A stretch of 53,334 nt of DNA from NCBI GenBank assembly GCA_964630925.1, contig CAZVZK010000070.1, positions 1 to 53,334 on the forward strand, written 5' to 3'. The position numbers were made by a program, and so were the translations under genes. Every line of letters starts with the position of its first letter. Within the stretch, counting starts at the first letter, position 1. The notes beneath the pieces are model-generated. The model had not been told where the DNA came from and did no database searches. It saw nothing but the letters and a program-made list of their open reading frames with translations. This document shows, piece after piece, positions 32,642-41,501 of this stretch. Source of the stretch: RGDT01 sp964630925. Lineage in GTDB: Bacteria > Planctomycetota > Planctomycetia > Gemmatales > Gemmataceae.

Positions 32642-34081
32642 TCAGCCCTTCTTCGGGAGCAACGCCTTCAGTCGCTTCACCGTCTCGGCGTGGGCGGGGT
32701 CGTCGGCCAGGTTCTTCGTCTCGGCGGGGTCCTTCTCCATGTCGTAGAGCTGCGTGCCCTTCTTGCCGCCGTCCCACTCCGTGTAGCGGTAACGCTCGTC
32801 GCGCACCGAGTAGCCCATGAACCACGGCGTCTTGCCGATCTTGTCGCCCGTCACCGTGGGCGTGCCGCGGCTCACCTGCGTGATGGCGGGCCTGTCCCAC
32901 TTCGCCGCCGGGTCGGCGAGGAGTGGCGCGAGGCTGGCGCCGTCGGTCTTCGGGGCCTCGATCCCAGCGAGGTCGGCCAGCGTGGCGTGCAGATCGACCA
33001 GCTCCACGGTGCGGCCGCACGGCTTGCCGTTGCCCTTCGCCCGCGGGTCGTAAATGAGCAGCGGCACGCGGGCGGAGTTCTCCCACAGGCTCATCTTCTG
33101 CCACAGGCCGTGCTCGCCCAGGTGGTAGCCGTGGTCGCTGAAGAAGACGACGATGGTGCTGTCGGCGAGCTTGAGGCGTTCCAGCGCCGACAGGACGACG
33201 CCGACCTGCGTGTCCATGTGGCTGGTCGAGGCGTGGTATGCCTGGAGGGCCTTGCGGCGCAGGTCGTCGGTGAGCGCCTCCTGCTCCTTCTTGTGGCTGC
33301 CGAACGCCGGGGCGGGGTGGCCCTTGCGGTGGCCCTCCGGCACCTCCGCGAGCTTCATCTTGTCGGCGGGGTACAGGTCGAAGTACTTCTTCGGCGCGAC
33401 GTAGGGCGTGTGCGGGCGGAAGAAGCCGCAGGCCAGGAAGAATGGCTTGCCCTTGTTGGCCTCGATGAGCTTGACCGTCTCGGCGGCGATCTTGCCGTCG
33501 GTCATGTCGGGGTCGTCGCCGCCGGAGGCGAGCCAGGAGAGGACGCCGCCGTAGCGTCCCGAGCCCTTGCCCTTGGGGGCGAGGGAGAAGATGAGGCCGT
33601 CGTCCTCGTCGTCCTTGTCGCGTCCGCGCGGGTTGACGGTCTTCATCCAGCTCGGCTTGTCGTCGAGGCCGTCGGTGCCGATCTGGGCGGGCACGCCGTA
33701 GTGGTACAGCTTGCCGACGCGGGCGACGTAGTAGCCGGCCTTCCTGAACGTCTGCGGCATGCTCTGGATGTCGGGGACGTTCTTGCGGAACTGGGTGGCG
33801 TTCTCGTAGACCTTCGTCGTGTCGGGGCGCAGGCCGGTCATGAACGAGGCGCGGCTGGGGTTGCACAGGGGGAACTGGCAGTAGGCGCGGCCGAAGCGGA
33901 CGCCCTTCTTCGCGAGGGCGTCGATGTTCGGCGTCCTGGCGACGGGGCTCCCGTAACAGGCGAGGGCGTTGTTGGTGAGGTCGTCGGAGACGATGAACAG
34001 GACGTTCATCTTCTTCGCGTCTGCGGCGGCGCAGGGGGCGGCCAGCAGGGCCAGGGCCGCCAGGGAGAGGGTGGCGCGCAT
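32642..34081 (-). CDS. Secreted Cys-type sulfatase (iduronate-2-sulfatase-like)
   Basis: 479 residues from MRATLSL at 34081, with a signal peptide (RATLSLAALALLAAPCAAA). The formylglycine site is PLCNPSRASFMTG, Cys73 in the CxPSR motif. The N-terminal metal site is NVLFIVSDDLTNNALACYG (D33, D34); the C-terminal half has FFSDHGYHLGEHGLWQK, which supplies further ligands. Strand and loop order match the iduronate-2-sulfatase group of family S1. An anaerobic or FGE-type sulfatase activator must exist elsewhere. Planctomycetes use such enzymes on sulfated polysaccharides; the substrate is not predictable here. Confidence 0.94.
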   Translation of the reverse strand: MRATLSLAALALLAAPCAAADAKKMNVLFIVSDDLTNNALACYGSPVARTPNIDALAKKGVRFGRAYCQFPLCNPSRASFMTGLRPDTTKVYENATQFRKNVPDIQSMPQTFRKAGYYVARVGKLYHYGVPAQIGTDGLDDKPSWMKTVNPRGRDKDDEDDGLIFSLAPKGKGSGRYGGVLSWLASGGDDPDMTDGKIAAETVKLIEANKGKPFFLACGFFRPHTPYVAPKKYFDLYPADKMKLAEVPEGHRKGHPAPAFGSHKKEQEALTDDLRRKALQAYHASTSHMDTQVGVVLSALERLKLADSTIVVFFSDHGYHLGEHGLWQKMSLWENSARVPLLIYDPRAKGNGKPCGRTVELVDLHATLADLAGIEAPKTDGASLAPLLADPAAKWDRPAITQVSRGTPTVTGDKIGKTPWFMGYSVRDERYRYTEWDGGKKGTQLYDMEKDPAETKNLADDPAHAETVKRLKALLPKKG

Positions 34082-34147
34082 GCGGTGTTCCTCCGGTGAG
34101 GGGTCACCGCCTAGCGTATGGATGCGCGCCACGCCGGGACGGCCGCC

Positions 34148-35716
34148 CTACTTCTTCAACTTCTCCGCCGCGTCGATCATCTCAATGAAGCCGGCGCGGT
34201 GGCCGGCGAGGCCCTTCCCGCCGCCACCCGCCAACGTCCGGACCGAGGCGAACGTGGCGTCGCCCTTATACTTCGAATCGCGGAGGAGCATGCCGAACGA
34301 CGCCACCGCGGAGGCGAAGCGGAAGTCCTCGGTGGCGTCGGCCAACTTCTTCGGCGTGCCCGACAGCGGCTCGCTGAGGAGCTTGCTCGTGTCGGCCTCG
34401 GGGTCCTTGTAACGCATCTTCACCGTCAGCCACGGCTCGGCGTCCACGGCGGCGCCGGCGGCCGGGATGATCTCGTAGAGCGCGGTGACGGTGTGGCCCG
34501 AGCCCATGTCGCCGGCGTCCTTGGTGTCGTCGGCGAAGTCCTTGTCGGCCAGGAGCCGTGCCTCGTAGCCGAGGAGGCGGTACTCGGCCACGCGGCGCGG
34601 GTTGAAATCGACCTGCAGTTTCACGTCCTTGGCGACCGTGACGAGGGAGGCGCCCTGCTCGACGAAGACCTTGCGGGCCTCCTCCTCGGTGTCGATGTAG
34701 GCGTAGTGCCCGTTGCCGTGGTTCGCCAGCTTCTGGAGTGTGGAGTCCTTGAGGTTGCCCATGCCGAAGCCGAGGACGGTGAGGAAGACGCCGCCCTTGC
34801 GCTTGTCCTCGATCAGCTTGACGAGGTCCTCCTCGCGGCGGATGCCGACGTTGAAGTCGCCGTCGGTGCCGAGGATGACGCGGTTGACGCCGCCCTTGAT
34901 GAGGCCCTTCTCGGCGACGCTGTAGGCGAGCTGGATACCCTCGCCGCCCGCCGTCGAGCCGCCGGCGTCGAGGCCGTCGATGGCGGCCAGGATGGCCTTC
35001 GTCCGGTCGCCGGGGGTGGAGTCGAGGACGAGGCCGGCGCTGCCGGCGTAGGCGACGATGGCGACGCTGTCATTCTTCGTGAGCTGGGCGACCAGCATCT
35101 TCAGCGACTTCTTCAGCAGCGGCAGGCGGTTCTCCGGGGACATGGAGCCGGAGGTGTCCACGAGGAAGACGAGGTTGCGCGGGGGCACGTCCGAGGGGTT
35201 GATCCTCTTCGCGGCGACGCCGATGCGGGCGACGTGGTGCTTCGCATCCCAGGGGCAGACGCCCAGCTCCAGCGTGAATCCGACCGGGGCGTCGCCCTTG
35301 GGGGGCGCGTAGTCATACGGGAAGTAGTTGACCATCTCCTCCAGGCGCACGGCGTCGGCGGGCGGCAGGCGCCTCTCCTGGGTGAGGAAGCGGCGGACGT
35401 TGCTGTACGAGGCCGTGTTCACGTCCACGGAGAAGGTCGAGAGCGGCGTCTTGTCCGCGCGGTGGAACGTGTTCTCGACGATGCGGGCGTAGGTCTCGGT
35501 GTTCTGCGGTTGGCCGCGCATGCCCCCGTCGGACTTGGGGTCGGACTTGGGGTCGGCCCTGGGCTCCGGCGCGAGGGCCATCCTCGCGGGGTCCGACCTC
35601 TTCGGGTCCGACCTGTAGGGGCCGCTCCTGGGCTTGGCGGGGTCGCCGCAGCCGACGAACGCCGACAGCATGACGAGGCACGAAGTGGCCACGAGAGCCC
35701 GGTAGAGCCGGGGCAT
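34148..35716 (-). CDS. VWA-domain lipoprotein of the YfbK type (VWA + DUF3520)
   Basis: 522 residues from the ATG at 35716. The lipobox FVGC places the lipidated Cys at residue 23. A Ser/Asp/Pro/Lys-rich linker (SDPKRSDPAR, DPKSDPKSD repeats, residues about 36-63) follows. The YfbK N-terminal domain (TYARIVENTFHRADKTPLSTFSVDVNTASYSN) precedes the VWA domain with the MIDAS motif DTSGSMS at 187-193 and GTDGDFN, and the C-terminal DUF3520 region (residues about 370-515) ends GFIEMIDAAEKLKK. Probably anchored to the outer or cytoplasmic membrane and metal-binding, mediating protein contacts. Divergent from the hydrolase gene at 35925. Confidence 0.93.
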   Translation of the reverse strand: MPRLYRALVATSCLVMLSAFVGCGDPAKPRSGPYRSDPKRSDPARMALAPEPRADPKSDPKSDGGMRGQPQNTETYARIVENTFHRADKTPLSTFSVDVNTASYSNVRRFLTQERRLPPADAVRLEEMVNYFPYDYAPPKGDAPVGFTLELGVCPWDAKHHVARIGVAAKRINPSDVPPRNLVFLVDTSGSMSPENRLPLLKKSLKMLVAQLTKNDSVAIVAYAGSAGLVLDSTPGDRTKAILAAIDGLDAGGSTAGGEGIQLAYSVAEKGLIKGGVNRVILGTDGDFNVGIRREEDLVKLIEDKRKGGVFLTVLGFGMGNLKDSTLQKLANHGNGHYAYIDTEEEARKVFVEQGASLVTVAKDVKLQVDFNPRRVAEYRLLGYEARLLADKDFADDTKDAGDMGSGHTVTALYEIIPAAGAAVDAEPWLTVKMRYKDPEADTSKLLSEPLSGTPKKLADATEDFRFASAVASFGMLLRDSKYKGDATFASVRTLAGGGGKGLAGHRAGFIEMIDAAEKLKK

Positions 35717-35924
35717 GGCAGCTCCCTTATACGAAGGTCTGGGGGTGGAAGAGCGGGGCGGGCGAAGACGGGAGGTGCCGCACGGCACCGGAGCAGCTCC
35801 ACAGGATGAGAGCCGCCGCGCTGCCGATTATTCCCCGGAATCGGGGCGTTCAACGGGCGTCGGCCTTGATTCCGCCCTGACCGCCGGGTATCGCCCGATC
35901 ATCCGATCATCTCGGCAGGTACCT

Positions 35925-36710
35925 ATGCGCCCTCTCGCGCTCCTCTGTATGCTCGCGGCGGGCTGTGCGTCCACCGACGTGTTCGTCTACCACCCCGCGC
36001 CGCACCCGGCGGGCCACTGGGAGGACGGGCCGGAGGACGCGCACTTCGCCTCCGCCGACGGCACGCGCCTGCACGGCTGGTTCCTCCCGGCGGCGGGGCA
36101 ACGTCACGTCGTCCTGTACTGCCACGGCAACGCCGGGAACGTCACCGGGCACCGGGCGATGATGCGCTTCTACGCGGAGCGGCTCCACGCCTCCATCCTG
36201 GTCTTTGACTACCGGGGCTACGGCAAGAGCGAGGGGACGCCGGGCGAGGAGGGCGTCCTGGCCGACGCCCGCGCCGCCCGCGCCTGGGTGGCGGAACGCG
36301 CCGGCGAGGGCGAGGGCGAGGTCGTCCTCGTCGGGCGCTCGCTTGGCGGCGGGGTCGCGTGCCGGCTCGCCTCCGAGACCCCGTGCCGCGCCCTCGTGCT
36401 GGAGAGCACGTTCACCTCGGTGCCCGACGCCGCCGCCAGCCACTTCCCGCTGCTGCCGGTGTCGTGGCTGCTCTCGACGCGGCTGGATTCGCTGTCGTGC
36501 ATCGGGCGGCACAAGGGGCCGCTGCTGGTGTCGCACGGCGACGCCGACCGCACCATCCCGTTCGCGCTGGGCAAGCGTCTCTACGAGGCGGCCGGCGGCC
36601 CCAAGCACTTCGTGCGCATCCCCGACGGCGGGCACAACGACCCGCCGACGCCGGAATACCTGCGGGAGCTGCGGGCGTTCTTCACCGGGCTCAGCGGCGG
36701 AACGAGCTGA
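35925..36710 (+). CDS. Alpha/beta-hydrolase lipoprotein
   Basis: 261 residues from the ATG at 35925. The lipobox LAAGC gives Cys14. The hydrolase core shows LYCHGNAGN (oxyanion region, residues about 65-73), VFDYRGYGKSEG, the nucleophile elbow VGRSLGG with Ser139, SHGDADRTIP with Asp206 and GGHND with His237, the complete catalytic triad in the order of BEM46/YqfB-type serine hydrolases. A candidate promoter with TTGATT (35866-35871) and TATCGC (35889-35894) spaced 17 nt lies upstream, weak match. Its 3' end overlaps the convergent zinc-ribbon gene by 20 nt. Acts as an esterase or peptidase of unknown substrate. Confidence 0.9.
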   Translation: MRPLALLCMLAAGCASTDVFVYHPAPHPAGHWEDGPEDAHFASADGTRLHGWFLPAAGQRHVVLYCHGNAGNVTGHRAMMRFYAERLHASILVFDYRGYGKSEGTPGEEGVLADARAARAWVAERAGEGEGEVVLVGRSLGGGVACRLASETPCRALVLESTFTSVPDAAASHFPLLPVSWLLSTRLDSLSCIGRHKGPLLVSHGDADRTIPFALGKRLYEAAGGPKHFVRIPDGGHNDPPTPEYLRELRAFFTGLSGGTS

Positions 36711-37110
36711 ACATGATGAGCATGATGATGATGACGATGCCGGCGAAGACCCAGCCGAAGACCTGCCACGCCTGGGCCGAGGCGTAGCAGCTCTCGCAGC
36801 GCAGCTCGTAGGCGCCGCCCTTGCCGTGCGAGACCCAGATGCTCTGGAGGTGCTCCGCGCAGCTGAAGGCGTTGCAGGCCTGGCAGCGCGTCGTCGCCGT
36901 GCGCGGGCAGGAGTAGCACCTCGGCCCCTCCGGTACGCGGGCCGCCTCGGCGGCCTTGCGCCCGATCTCGTTCACCTTCTGCTGGAACTCGCGGTCGGCG
37001 TAGTTCTCCGCGGGCCGGCCGGCCGGGCGCATCGGGTAGCCGCAGCCGGGGCACGCCTCGGCGGCGGTCGAGATCTGTCGGCCACACTCGGGGCAGCTTG
37101 TGAGGGCCAT
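36691..37110 (-). CDS. Double zinc-ribbon/B-box-like membrane protein
   Basis: 139 residues. The N-terminus has a zinc ribbon SCPECGRQISTAAEACPGCGYPM (residues 5-27). A second cysteine-rich unit follows, RCYSCPRTATTRCQACNAFSCAEHLQSIW and RCESCYA (residues about 63-110), resembling a B-box-like binuclear zinc site. The C-terminus is one membrane helix, VFGWVFAGIVIIIMLIMF, ending SSFRR. So it is a tail-anchored protein with cytoplasmic zinc fingers. Its 3' end overlaps the hydrolase gene by 20 nt on the opposite strand. It lies downstream of the kinase gene at 37281-40091 with inverted repeat IR-D between them. Function unknown. Confidence 0.8.
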   Translation of the reverse strand: MALTSCPECGRQISTAAEACPGCGYPMRPAGRPAENYADREFQQKVNEIGRKAAEAARVPEGPRCYSCPRTATTRCQACNAFSCAEHLQSIWVSHGKGGAYELRCESCYASAQAWQVFGWVFAGIVIIIMLIMFSSFRR

Positions 37111-37126
37111 CGTCCGCCTCCATCAC

Positions 37127-37260
37127 GTCTCTGGTTGGTTCGGTGGCCGGGGTCGGCTTTGAGACCCCGGCGCGGGGCGTGTTGTTGGGCGAGGGGGTCA
37201 CCCGAGGTGCCTGATCCGGGGTCTCAAAGCCGACCCCGGCCACCCGAGCCAACCAGAGAC
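37127..37260. repeat. Long GC-rich inverted repeat (IR-D)
   Basis: Arms 37127-37170 and 37216-37260 match over 44/45 positions with one substitution and one single-base gap; a 29-bp core is perfect. The spacer is 45 nt. It fills the gap between two minus-strand genes, 20 nt after the kinase stop and 16 nt before the zinc-ribbon gene start. The arm contains GGCCGGGGTCGGC and GAGACCCCGG, which are themselves partly palindromic. Confidence 0.93.
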
Positions 37261-37280
37261 ACACCGTCCGCTTGCATGTC

Positions 37281-40091
37281 TCACGTATCGCGGCCGAAGA
37301 GGAACGCCACCACCGTCAGCAGGCCGCCGCCCGCCAGCGACACCACCTCGCCGGACAGCGGGCCAACGTCCGGCACCAGCCCCGGCACACGGCCGATCAG
37401 GAACGCCGCCGTCGCCAGGATCATCAGGATGCCGATCTTCCAGCTCCCCCACAGGGCCGAGGCGAGCAGGAAGAAGCCGGCGGCCAACGCCCCCATGCTG
37501 CACAGCATCCGCGCGACGGCCTCGGGGACGCCCGGCACGTCGAACGGCTTCGCGTCCTTGTAGCGCTCCCAGATGTTGGCATACGTCTCCGTGTCGCCGG
37601 CGTTCACGCTGTTGGGCAGCAGGCCCCTGGAGTGCATCCAGAAGAGCGAGACGAGGAGCAGCACCGCCCCCAGGGTGAAGCGCATCCCCGCCCCGAAGAG
37701 TAGCTTCAACACCGGCTCCAGCACCGGGCCGGACGGCTTCGGCGGGAGTTTGGGGGCGTCGGCCACCTGGAACAGGTCCTGCATGTTGACGCGCTTCGGG
37801 GGGGCGCCCTTCTGCTGCTTGTCCTCGACCGGCAGGGGCTTCGCCTGGTCCGGCGCCACCGTCTCCTCCCACTTCTCCTCCTGCTTCTTGATCTCCGCCG
37901 CCTTGTCGACGATGGCGCCGGCGACGGCCTCGGCGCGGGCCTTGGCCTCGGCCTTGCCGACGCCCTGGGCTTCCAGGCCCTTCTGCTCGACGGCCTGCAA
38001 GTGGGCCTTCTCCTTGGCCTCCTGGCGGGCCTTCTGCCAGGCGTCCAGCGTCCGCACCAGCGGGTCGCGCCACGTCGCGAACCTCGGACGCTGCCCCTTG
38101 GGGCCGACGCCGTATTTCAGGCGGGCGGCCAGCTTCTTCTCGTAGCCGAAGAGTGCCTCGTAGAACTCCTCCCAGTCGTCGCCGGCGTATTTGGCGACGA
38201 ACTCCTCCAACGCCTCCTCGGACAGGCCCCGCAGACGCAGGGTCTTGAGCATGCGTTCGACCTTCTCGACGGCCTGGGCGCGCTGGGCGGCGATGGGGCG
38301 GTCCAGGCCGTGATGCACGCCGAAGGCGATGCCGATGCCCAGTGCGGCGGCGAGCAGGAACCACCAGTGCAGGCCGAGGAGCCACAGGACGGCGAGGGAG
38401 AGAAGGGCGCCCAGGCCGATGCGTGCCCACTCGGCCAGGCCGATGCCCAGGAGGTGGTCCTTGACCCGGCGGAAGAGGTAGGTGCTCTCGTGCGAGCCGC
38501 GGACGCAGAAGTAGGCGGCGGCGGTGGACAGGCCGAGGCAGGCGAAGAACCCGCCGACCCACCAGAGGCGGGTGAAGAGGAGGAGGAGGGTGAGGAGGGT
38601 GCAGCCGGCGAAGAAGCCGAGCAGGCTCCAGGAACGCACCGCGGCGAGGCCGACGCCGTGGAACCCCTTGACGGCCTCCTCGAGGGTGCGGAGGTGCTGA
38701 TCGGTGGCGGCCTGCTTGTCGGCGCCGTGGAGGCCCAGATAGTCTTCTAGCACCTTGACCACCTCGTCCATCGACTGGTACCGGTCTTCCGGCTTCTTGG
38801 CGATCATCTTGAGGACGATGTCGGACAGGGCCTTGGGGACGGCCTTGTTGACGGCGGAGGGCGAGGGCGGGGTGTCGGCGGCGTGGGCGGTCATGACCTC
38901 CAGGGCCGTGTCGCCGTGGAAGACGGGGCGGCCGGTGACGAGGACGAAGAGGGTGCAGCCGAGGGAGTAGATGTCGGCGCGGCCGTCGCAGTTGGCGGCG
39001 TCGCGGGCCTGCTCGGGGGACATGAAGGCGGGGGTGCCCATGGCCTGGCCGGCCAGGGTGACGCCGCTGAGGCTGGCGAGGGAGCGGCCGGTGCTGGCGC
39101 GTTCCTTGAGGGCCTTCTCGTCGATGACCTTGCGTTCGGCGGTGGAGTCGGGCTCCTCCATGCCGGGGGTGCGGACGAGGCCGAGGTCGGCGACCTTGAC
39201 GACGCCGTGGGAGTTGAGCATCAGGTTGTCGGGCTTGATGTCGCGGTGGATCATGCCGCGGGCGTGGGCGAACTTGAGGCCGCGGGCCGCCTGGAGGATG
39301 TAGCCGGCGGCGACGGCGGGGTCGAGGGTGCCCTCCTTCTTGAGGACGTCGCCGAGGGACTTGCCCTCGACGAACTCCATGCTGAAGTAATTGATGCCCT
39401 TGTCGGCGCCGATGTCGTAGACCTGGATGACGTTGTGGTGGACGAGCTGGGCGGCGGCGTAGGCCTCGCGCGTGAACCGGACGAGGAAGTTGGGGTTGCT
39501 GGCCCACTCGGAGTTCATGACCTTGAGGGCGACGGGGCGGTCGAGGGAGACCTGGCGTGCGAGGTAGACGGCGCCCATGCCGCCGCGGCCGAGCTGCTTG
39601 ACGACGTCGTAGCCGCCGAGCTGTCCGGGCATGTCGTCGGGGTCGGCGGGTGCATCCTTGGGGCCGGCCTCGCCGGCCTCGGTGGCGTCGAACTGGCTCA
39701 TGGCGGGCGAGGGGCGTGCGCCGGGCTCGGCGAAGGTGGGGTCGTCGGACGCGGGGGGGGCCGACTTGACGATGGAGGGCGCGACGGAGAACTCGGCGGC
39801 GCCGGCGGTGGACTTGCCCAGCTCGGGGGGGACGGTGTCGTTGACGGGGTCGTGTTTGCGGGGCGGGGGGGGCTGGGAGATGGGCGGGGCGGTGGCGTTG
39901 GGGTCGAAGCCGACGGCGGACTTGGCGACGATGCTGTCGCCTTCGAGGGGGCCGGTGGAGAAGGAGAGGTCGGCGTCGCCGGTGACGGTGAGCTGGAACT
40001 GGCGGCCGCACTTGGGGCACTTGGGCTTGAAGCGTCCTGCCTTGGCCCCCTTGGCGGTCATGGAGTGGGGGCAGTATGGGCACTGGATCAT
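37281..40091 (-). CDS. Membrane Ser/Thr protein kinase with N-terminal zinc ribbon
   Basis: 936 residues. A zinc ribbon opens the protein (CPYC at 4-7, CPKC at 25-28). After a Pro/Ser-rich linker the kinase domain spans about 160-455: P-loop GRGGMGAV at 168-175, Lys190 in VALKVM, HRDIKPDN at 282-289, and DLG in place of DFG at 302-304, common in bacterial kinases and compatible with activity; GTPAFMSPEQA follows. The C-terminal half holds two clusters of hydrophobic helices (about 485-600 and 800-935) with a Lys/Glu/Ala-rich coiled coil between them. Likely an integral membrane signalling kinase; targets unknown. Downstream the transcript reaches IR-D and the tail-anchored zinc-ribbon gene. 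Confidence 0.94.
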   Translation of the reverse strand: MIQCPYCPHSMTAKGAKAGRFKPKCPKCGRQFQLTVTGDADLSFSTGPLEGDSIVAKSAVGFDPNATAPPISQPPPPRKHDPVNDTVPPELGKSTAGAAEFSVAPSIVKSAPPASDDPTFAEPGARPSPAMSQFDATEAGEAGPKDAPADPDDMPGQLGGYDVVKQLGRGGMGAVYLARQVSLDRPVALKVMNSEWASNPNFLVRFTREAYAAAQLVHHNVIQVYDIGADKGINYFSMEFVEGKSLGDVLKKEGTLDPAVAAGYILQAARGLKFAHARGMIHRDIKPDNLMLNSHGVVKVADLGLVRTPGMEEPDSTAERKVIDEKALKERASTGRSLASLSGVTLAGQAMGTPAFMSPEQARDAANCDGRADIYSLGCTLFVLVTGRPVFHGDTALEVMTAHAADTPPSPSAVNKAVPKALSDIVLKMIAKKPEDRYQSMDEVVKVLEDYLGLHGADKQAATDQHLRTLEEAVKGFHGVGLAAVRSWSLLGFFAGCTLLTLLLLFTRLWWVGGFFACLGLSTAAAYFCVRGSHESTYLFRRVKDHLLGIGLAEWARIGLGALLSLAVLWLLGLHWWFLLAAALGIGIAFGVHHGLDRPIAAQRAQAVEKVERMLKTLRLRGLSEEALEEFVAKYAGDDWEEFYEALFGYEKKLAARLKYGVGPKGQRPRFATWRDPLVRTLDAWQKARQEAKEKAHLQAVEQKGLEAQGVGKAEAKARAEAVAGAIVDKAAEIKKQEEKWEETVAPDQAKPLPVEDKQQKGAPPKRVNMQDLFQVADAPKLPPKPSGPVLEPVLKLLFGAGMRFTLGAVLLLVSLFWMHSRGLLPNSVNAGDTETYANIWERYKDAKPFDVPGVPEAVARMLCSMGALAAGFFLLASALWGSWKIGILMILATAAFLIGRVPGLVPDVGPLSGEVVSLAGGGLLTVVAFLFGRDT

Positions 40092-40334
40092 GGGGTCACC
40101 TCGCGGCCTCGCGCGGCCCCGGCGGCATGGAGGGAGGATGAAGCCGGATCGGGGGTTACGTCGGGGCCAATGTGGAATCTAGCCGGGCGGGGCGGGCGGT
40201 TCAAGCGGGCGGGGGCGTGGATCAGGCGAGCGCCGTGTGGTGAGCCCGCCGGGCGCGTTTCATCGCTGCAACCGGCCTCCGTGGACGTGCTTGAGACGAC
40301 CACGGCGGCCTCACGCCCCCATTCCGCACCGGCC

Positions 40335-41165
40335 TCACCACACCGCGATGACCCGCGTCGGCCCGCCGGACGCGCCCACCACCTTCGGGGCGCCCACGAA
40401 CACCGTCGCCCCGGACGCCGGCATCTTCGACAGATTCGCCACGCACTCCAGGCCCCACTTCCCCGCGCCCAGCCACAGCTTGTGGACCGCGAAGTCCTTC
40501 GACGGCCCGTGGTCCAGCGACAGCGTGTCGGTCGCCAGCCCCGCCACGTCCCGCTCCCTGGCCAGGAACTCGGCGGCCTCCTTCGTGTAGCCGGGGAAGT
40601 GCAGCGTCTTCGAGTCGTCCTGGCCGAGGAACGCCCTGGCGTCGCCCGCCTTCGCGTCCCAGCCGGAATTCAGGAAGACCGCGCAGCCCTTCGGCAGCCT
40701 GCCGTTCGCCTTCTCCCACGCCCGCAGGTCATCGACAGTGACGAGGGCATCGACATCCTTCTTCACCCGCGCCCGCAGGTCGATCACCGCCGCCGGGACG
40801 ACCAGCGACGAGGCCTCCAGACGCTCGGCGTTCACGCCCTTCGCGGCGAAATGGGACGGCGCGTCGAGGTGCGTCCCGTGGTGCTCGACGACCTCCCACT
40901 TGTTGGCGTAGAAGCCGCCCTTCGCGACCGTCCCCAGGTTCGTGATCTTGATCGGGGCGCCCCCCGGCCAGATCGGGAACGCCGGAGACAGCGCGTGCGT
41001 CAGGTCGAGGACGTTGTCGGCGGCGAGCGTGCGCCTCACCTTGGGCGGGTCATCGGCGGCGGCCCGAGAGACGCAGGCCGCGCCGACGACCCCGGCGGTG
41101 AGGTGGAGCAGGTCACGGCGGCTCAGGCCGGCGAGGGCCGATTCGACCACGGACGGGGCGCACAT
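40335..41165 (-). CDS. Exported cyclase-family metal hydrolase (kynurenine-formamidase-like)
   Basis: 276 residues with a Tat-like leader (LSRRDLLHLTAGVVGAACVSRAAA). The metal site motif HHGTHLDAPSHF (residues about 93-104) is the HxGTHxDxPxHF signature of the cyclase family (kynurenine formamidase, isatin hydrolase, polyketide cyclases). The LDLTHALSPAFPIWPGG opening and the late LDHGPSKDFAVHKLWLGAGKWGLECVANLSKMP region complete the fold. It probably hydrolyses a small amide or lactone outside the cytoplasm. A TAGAAT -10-like box on the minus strand (near 41215-41225) and repeat R2 lie upstream. The 243-nt gap to the kinase start at 40091 shows no gene. Confidence 0.88.
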   Translation of the reverse strand: MCAPSVVESALAGLSRRDLLHLTAGVVGAACVSRAAADDPPKVRRTLAADNVLDLTHALSPAFPIWPGGAPIKITNLGTVAKGGFYANKWEVVEHHGTHLDAPSHFAAKGVNAERLEASSLVVPAAVIDLRARVKKDVDALVTVDDLRAWEKANGRLPKGCAVFLNSGWDAKAGDARAFLGQDDSKTLHFPGYTKEAAEFLARERDVAGLATDTLSLDHGPSKDFAVHKLWLGAGKWGLECVANLSKMPASGATVFVGAPKVVGASGGPTRVIAVW

Positions 41166-41322
41166 GGGAGGCTCCTTCGGGCTGTGTTGGGTTGGCGGGG
41201 AGGACCGACCCGGCGGATTCTATCGGAAACAGCCCCGGCGCGGCGGCCTCTGGGCGGCGCGGCGCCGCCGGGGAGGGGTTGGCGCGCCTTGCCACACGCC
41301 TCCCGCCAGGGGTGGATGCGGA

Positions 41323-41440
41323 GTGTGCAAGTGGGCAGGTGGCCATGTGACTCGCGCACTCGCCGACGGTCCGTGACACCCCGCGTCAGTCGGCGCCAAG
41401 TCCTATGCCCACTCGCCGGGGAAGTGGGCAGGTGACTCGG
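41323..41440 (-). repeat. Dispersed structured element, copy R2
   Basis: Copy of the element at 27611-27750, same orientation. Shared blocks include GTGACTCGCGCA, CGGTCCGTGACAC, the GCGTC...CGG.GCCA block and GGTGACTCGG. Its central hairpin TGCCCAC (41406-41412) / GTGGGCA (41424-41430) keeps the 11-nt loop but differs from R1 by one T-A to C-G pair. It sits in the 336-nt gap between the GDPD gene stop (41502) and the cyclase gene start (41165), both minus-strand. Nothing else is seen in the gap apart from a TAGAAT box. Confidence 0.7.
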
Positions 41441-41501
41441 TAGCGTGGTGGGGTGTTGTCTGCCGCATGCTGAAACCGGGGGCGAGAGACTTGGCCGCGC
41501 G

